Position numbers and translations under genes: made by a program | Origin: Candidatus Dormiibacterota bacterium | Lineage (GTDB): Bacteria; Chloroflexota; Dormibacteria; Aeolococcales; Aeolococcaceae | Direction of reading: 5' to 3' | Assembly: GCA_003153215.1 (NCBI GenBank) | Contig: PLXL01000289.1 | Coordinates: 17,139-24,383 of the forward strand | Length of the DNA stretch: 7,245 nucleotides | Notes under the pieces: generated by a model | What the model was told of the DNA's origin: nothing | The model's input: the letters and a program-made list of their open reading frames with translations, nothing else | Databases searched by the model: none | In this document: positions 5,861 to 7,245 of the stretch, piece after piece | Numbering within the stretch: position 1 is the stretch's first letter | Layout of the letters: each line of letters starts with the position of its first letter

Positions 5861-6478
5861 GTGTCGCTGATCCCTGAGCCGGTCGAGCGCCTGGCCGCCG
5901 AGCTGGGCCGCCTGCCCGGCATCGGCCCCAAGACCGCCCAGCGGCTGACCTTCTTCTGCCTGCGCAGCGACCCGAGCCAGGTCGCCCAGCTGGCCGCGGC
6001 CCTCTCCGACCTGAGGTCGGCGGTCGGAGCCTGCTCGCGCTGCTTCTTCATCGCTGACGCCGAGCTCTGCGCCATCTGCCGGAATCCGAGCCGGGATCCG
6101 TCGGCCATCTGCGTCGTCGAGGACGCCCTGGACGTCCTCGCCGTGGAGCGGAGCGGGGGCTTCCGGGGGCTCTACCACGTCCTGGGCGGTGCCCTCTCTC
6201 CGATCGAGGGGGTGGGCCCGGACCAGCTCCGGGTGGCCGAGCTGGAGGCCCGGCTTCGGGACGGCGCAGTCACCGAGGTGATCCTTGCCACCGATCCGGA
6301 TGTGGAGGGGGAGGCGACCGCGCATTACCTGGCAGAGCGCCTCGCGGCCCCCGGATTGCGGCTCACGCGGCTCGCCCACGGCCTGCCCGCGGGGGCCGAC
6401 CTGCAGTACGCCGACGAGCTGACCATCGCCCGGGCGCTGGCCGGGCGCCGCAGTCTGGACGCCGATCGGGCGATCTGA
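5861..6478 (+). CDS. recR: Recombination mediator protein RecR
   Basis: RecR works with RecO (and RecF) to load RecA on SSB-coated single-stranded gaps; it forms a ring-shaped tetramer around DNA. The 205-residue length is typical. Domains in order are a helix-hairpin-helix LPGIGPKTAQRLTFF (18-32), a Cys4 zinc finger (Cys58, Cys61, Cys70, Cys73), a Toprim domain starting ICVVED (83-88) with the acidic motif DPDVEGE (145-151), and a C-terminal segment LAHGLPAGADLQYADELT (171-188) that matches the family. The acidic motif reads TDPDVEGE rather than the common TNPTVEGE. The GTG start lies 3 nt after the ybaB stop and lacks a ribosome site of its own, so translation probably depends on ybaB. It is the last protein gene before the rRNA operon. 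Confidence 0.96.
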   Translation: MSLIPEPVERLAAELGRLPGIGPKTAQRLTFFCLRSDPSQVAQLAAALSDLRSAVGACSRCFFIADAELCAICRNPSRDPSAICVVEDALDVLAVERSGGFRGLYHVLGGALSPIEGVGPDQLRVAELEARLRDGAVTEVILATDPDVEGEATAHYLAERLAAPGLRLTRLAHGLPAGADLQYADELTIARALAGRRSLDADRAI

Positions 6479-6481
6479 GCC

Positions 6482-6495
6482 TCCGGGACCCCGGA
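6482..6495 (+). terminator. Small GC hairpin after recR, possible weak terminator
   Basis: TCCGGG and CCCGGA form a 6-bp inverted repeat with a 2-nt loop, starting 4 nt after the recR stop. No T-tract follows, so termination here is uncertain. Confidence 0.2.
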
Positions 6496-6500
6496 TCGGG

Positions 6501-6506
6501 TATTAT
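6501..6506 (+). promoter_or_regulatory. Possible upstream -10 box (rrn distal promoter)
   Basis: TATTAT is a good -10 match 22 nt after recR. It shares a downstream segment with the putative dnaX -10 (TATTATCCGCGGGCG here, TATCGTCCGCGGACG there; 12 of 15 bases alike). No -35 box is seen at the right distance, which would fall on the recR stop. Confidence 0.35.
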
Positions 6507-6546
6507 CCGCGGGCGCGGCGGCAAGGGTGCCGTCGGCTGGCGCCGA

Positions 6547-6567
6547 CCCTCGCATTGACGGCGAGGG
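6547..6567. promoter_or_regulatory. Inverted repeat centred on the rrn -35 box (possible operator)
   Basis: CCCTCGC (6547-6553) and GCGAGGG (6561-6567) are perfect 7-bp arms. The 7-nt centre ATTGACG contains the whole -35 hexamer TTGACG. The geometry suits a dimeric regulator competing with, or recruited to, sigma. It could also be chance in GC-rich DNA. Confidence 0.4.
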
Positions 6568-6583
6568 CCTCCGGCGGTATCAT
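6555..6583 (+). promoter_or_regulatory. Main rRNA operon promoter (-35 TTGACG, -10 TATCAT)
   Basis: TTGACG at 6555-6560 and TATCAT at 6578-6583 are separated by the optimal 17 nt. This is the strongest promoter-like sequence in the window. It would start transcription near 6590, about 200 nt before mature 16S rRNA. Confidence 0.8.
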
Positions 6584-6631
6584 TCGTCAGTTACCCCGGA
6601 CGGGGCGGGACCCGGTCGGATCGCCGCGTTA

Positions 6632-6641
6632 GCTCTCCAAC
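6632..6641 (+). promoter_or_regulatory. boxA-like antitermination site in the rrn leader
   Basis: GCTCTCCAAC matches the boxA core GCTCTTTAAC at eight of ten positions and lies about 40 nt downstream of the expected start of the main promoter. In rRNA leaders boxA recruits NusB/NusE to make polymerase resistant to termination. The match is from memory of the consensus. Confidence 0.5.
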
Positions 6642-6664
6642 GGGTTCGGCGCGCGGCTCGTTCC

Positions 6665-6695
6665 TTGACAATTGAAGAGTGGAGACGACTATCCG
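6665..6695 (+). promoter_or_regulatory. TTGACA motif: proximal promoter or conserved leader element
   Basis: TTGACA (6665-6670) is a perfect -35 hexamer, but the -10 candidates are poor: TATCCG at 19-nt spacing (6690-6695) or GACTAT at 16 nt. The context CTTGACAATTGAAGAG also resembles the CTTTGAAAACTGAA-type element found in many Gram-positive rRNA leaders and spacers, so it may be an RNA-level signal instead. Confidence 0.4.
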
Positions 6696-6709
6696 CGAAG
6701 GCCCTGGGG

Positions 6710-6726
6710 CCGGCGTTCTGCGCCGG
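6710..6726 (+). other. Leader hairpin in pre-16S
   Basis: CCGGCG (6710-6715) pairs with CGCCGG (6721-6726) around TTCTG, in the region between the promoters and 16S. It is probably part of the precursor folding or processing structure. Confidence 0.5.
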
Positions 6727-6746
6727 ATTCCCACGCAGGCCTCGTT

Positions 6747-6786
6747 AACGTTCGAATTTGACCCGCGCAAGCGGGTACAGAACGTT

Positions 6787-6790
<4 letters not shown>
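6747..6790 (+). terminator. Terminator-like hairpin with T6 directly before 16S
   Basis: Outer arms AACGTTC (6747-6753) and GAACGTT (6780-6786) enclose a 6-bp inner hairpin ACCCGC/GCGGGT with a GCAA tetraloop (6761-6776), and the outer arm runs into six T (6785-6790). By shape this is an intrinsic terminator, yet it sits at the 5' edge of 16S rRNA. It therefore more likely works as a processing or folding signal that antitermination lets polymerase pass. T-rich DNA before GGAGAGTTTGATC is common in rrn leaders. Confidence 0.5.

Positions 6791-7245
<455 letters not shown>

Noticed and set aside
6527..6748. 73-residue open frame between recR and 16S
   Set aside because: It lies over the rrn promoter and leader, has no ribosome site, and its product has no recognisable features.

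Overview
The window is high-GC bacterial chromosome with every gene on the + strand. The partial 16S rRNA, the large Alu-bearing SRP RNA and the gene order point to a Terrabacteria-type lineage. The 5' part of the 16S (GGATTAACGCTGGCGGCG followed by GCATCAAACATGCAAG) recalls Dormibacterota (AD3) or Chloroflexota-related sequences, but this is from memory and only a tentative placement.

Layout. (1) 1-2805: two antiporter-type membrane subunits of a complex I-like (Nuo/NDH-1-type) complex. A 5'-truncated NuoM-like protein overlaps a complete NuoN-like protein by ATGA. (2) 2806-2973: short intergenic region with a TACAAT -10 box. (3) about 2974-3244: complete large-type SRP RNA (Alu domain plus SRP54-binding domain). 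(4) 3243-3578: about 336 bp, very GC- and hairpin-rich and without a credible gene, bounded by 32/33-nt inverted repeats that are themselves palindromes. (5) 3605-6478: dnaX, ybaB/ebfC and recR, the replication and recombination-repair cluster. (6) 6479-6786: rRNA operon promoter and leader, with a strong TTGACG-17-TATCAT promoter, a dyad around its -35 box, a boxA-like site and a terminator-like hairpin. (7) about 6787 to the end: the first ~459 nt of 16S rRNA.

How the parts fit. SRP RNA-dnaX-ybaB-recR-rrn is, from memory, the order near the origin of Bacillus subtilis (scr-dnaX-yaaK-recR-yaaL-bofA-rrnA), so that half of the window looks like an old conserved housekeeping block. The less ordinary parts are the Nuo-like pair and the palindrome-bounded insert. 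Both Nuo-like proteins keep the family fold and many family motifs, but have lost nearly all the buried Glu/Lys residues that canonical subunits use for proton transfer; each protein has only one lysine in all its visible sequence. They may belong to a divergent, possibly non-pumping or differently coupled complex. The insert sits directly after the SRP RNA, where its terminator would be expected, and resembles a MITE or REP/BIME-type element. Neither interpretation can be proven from this window alone.
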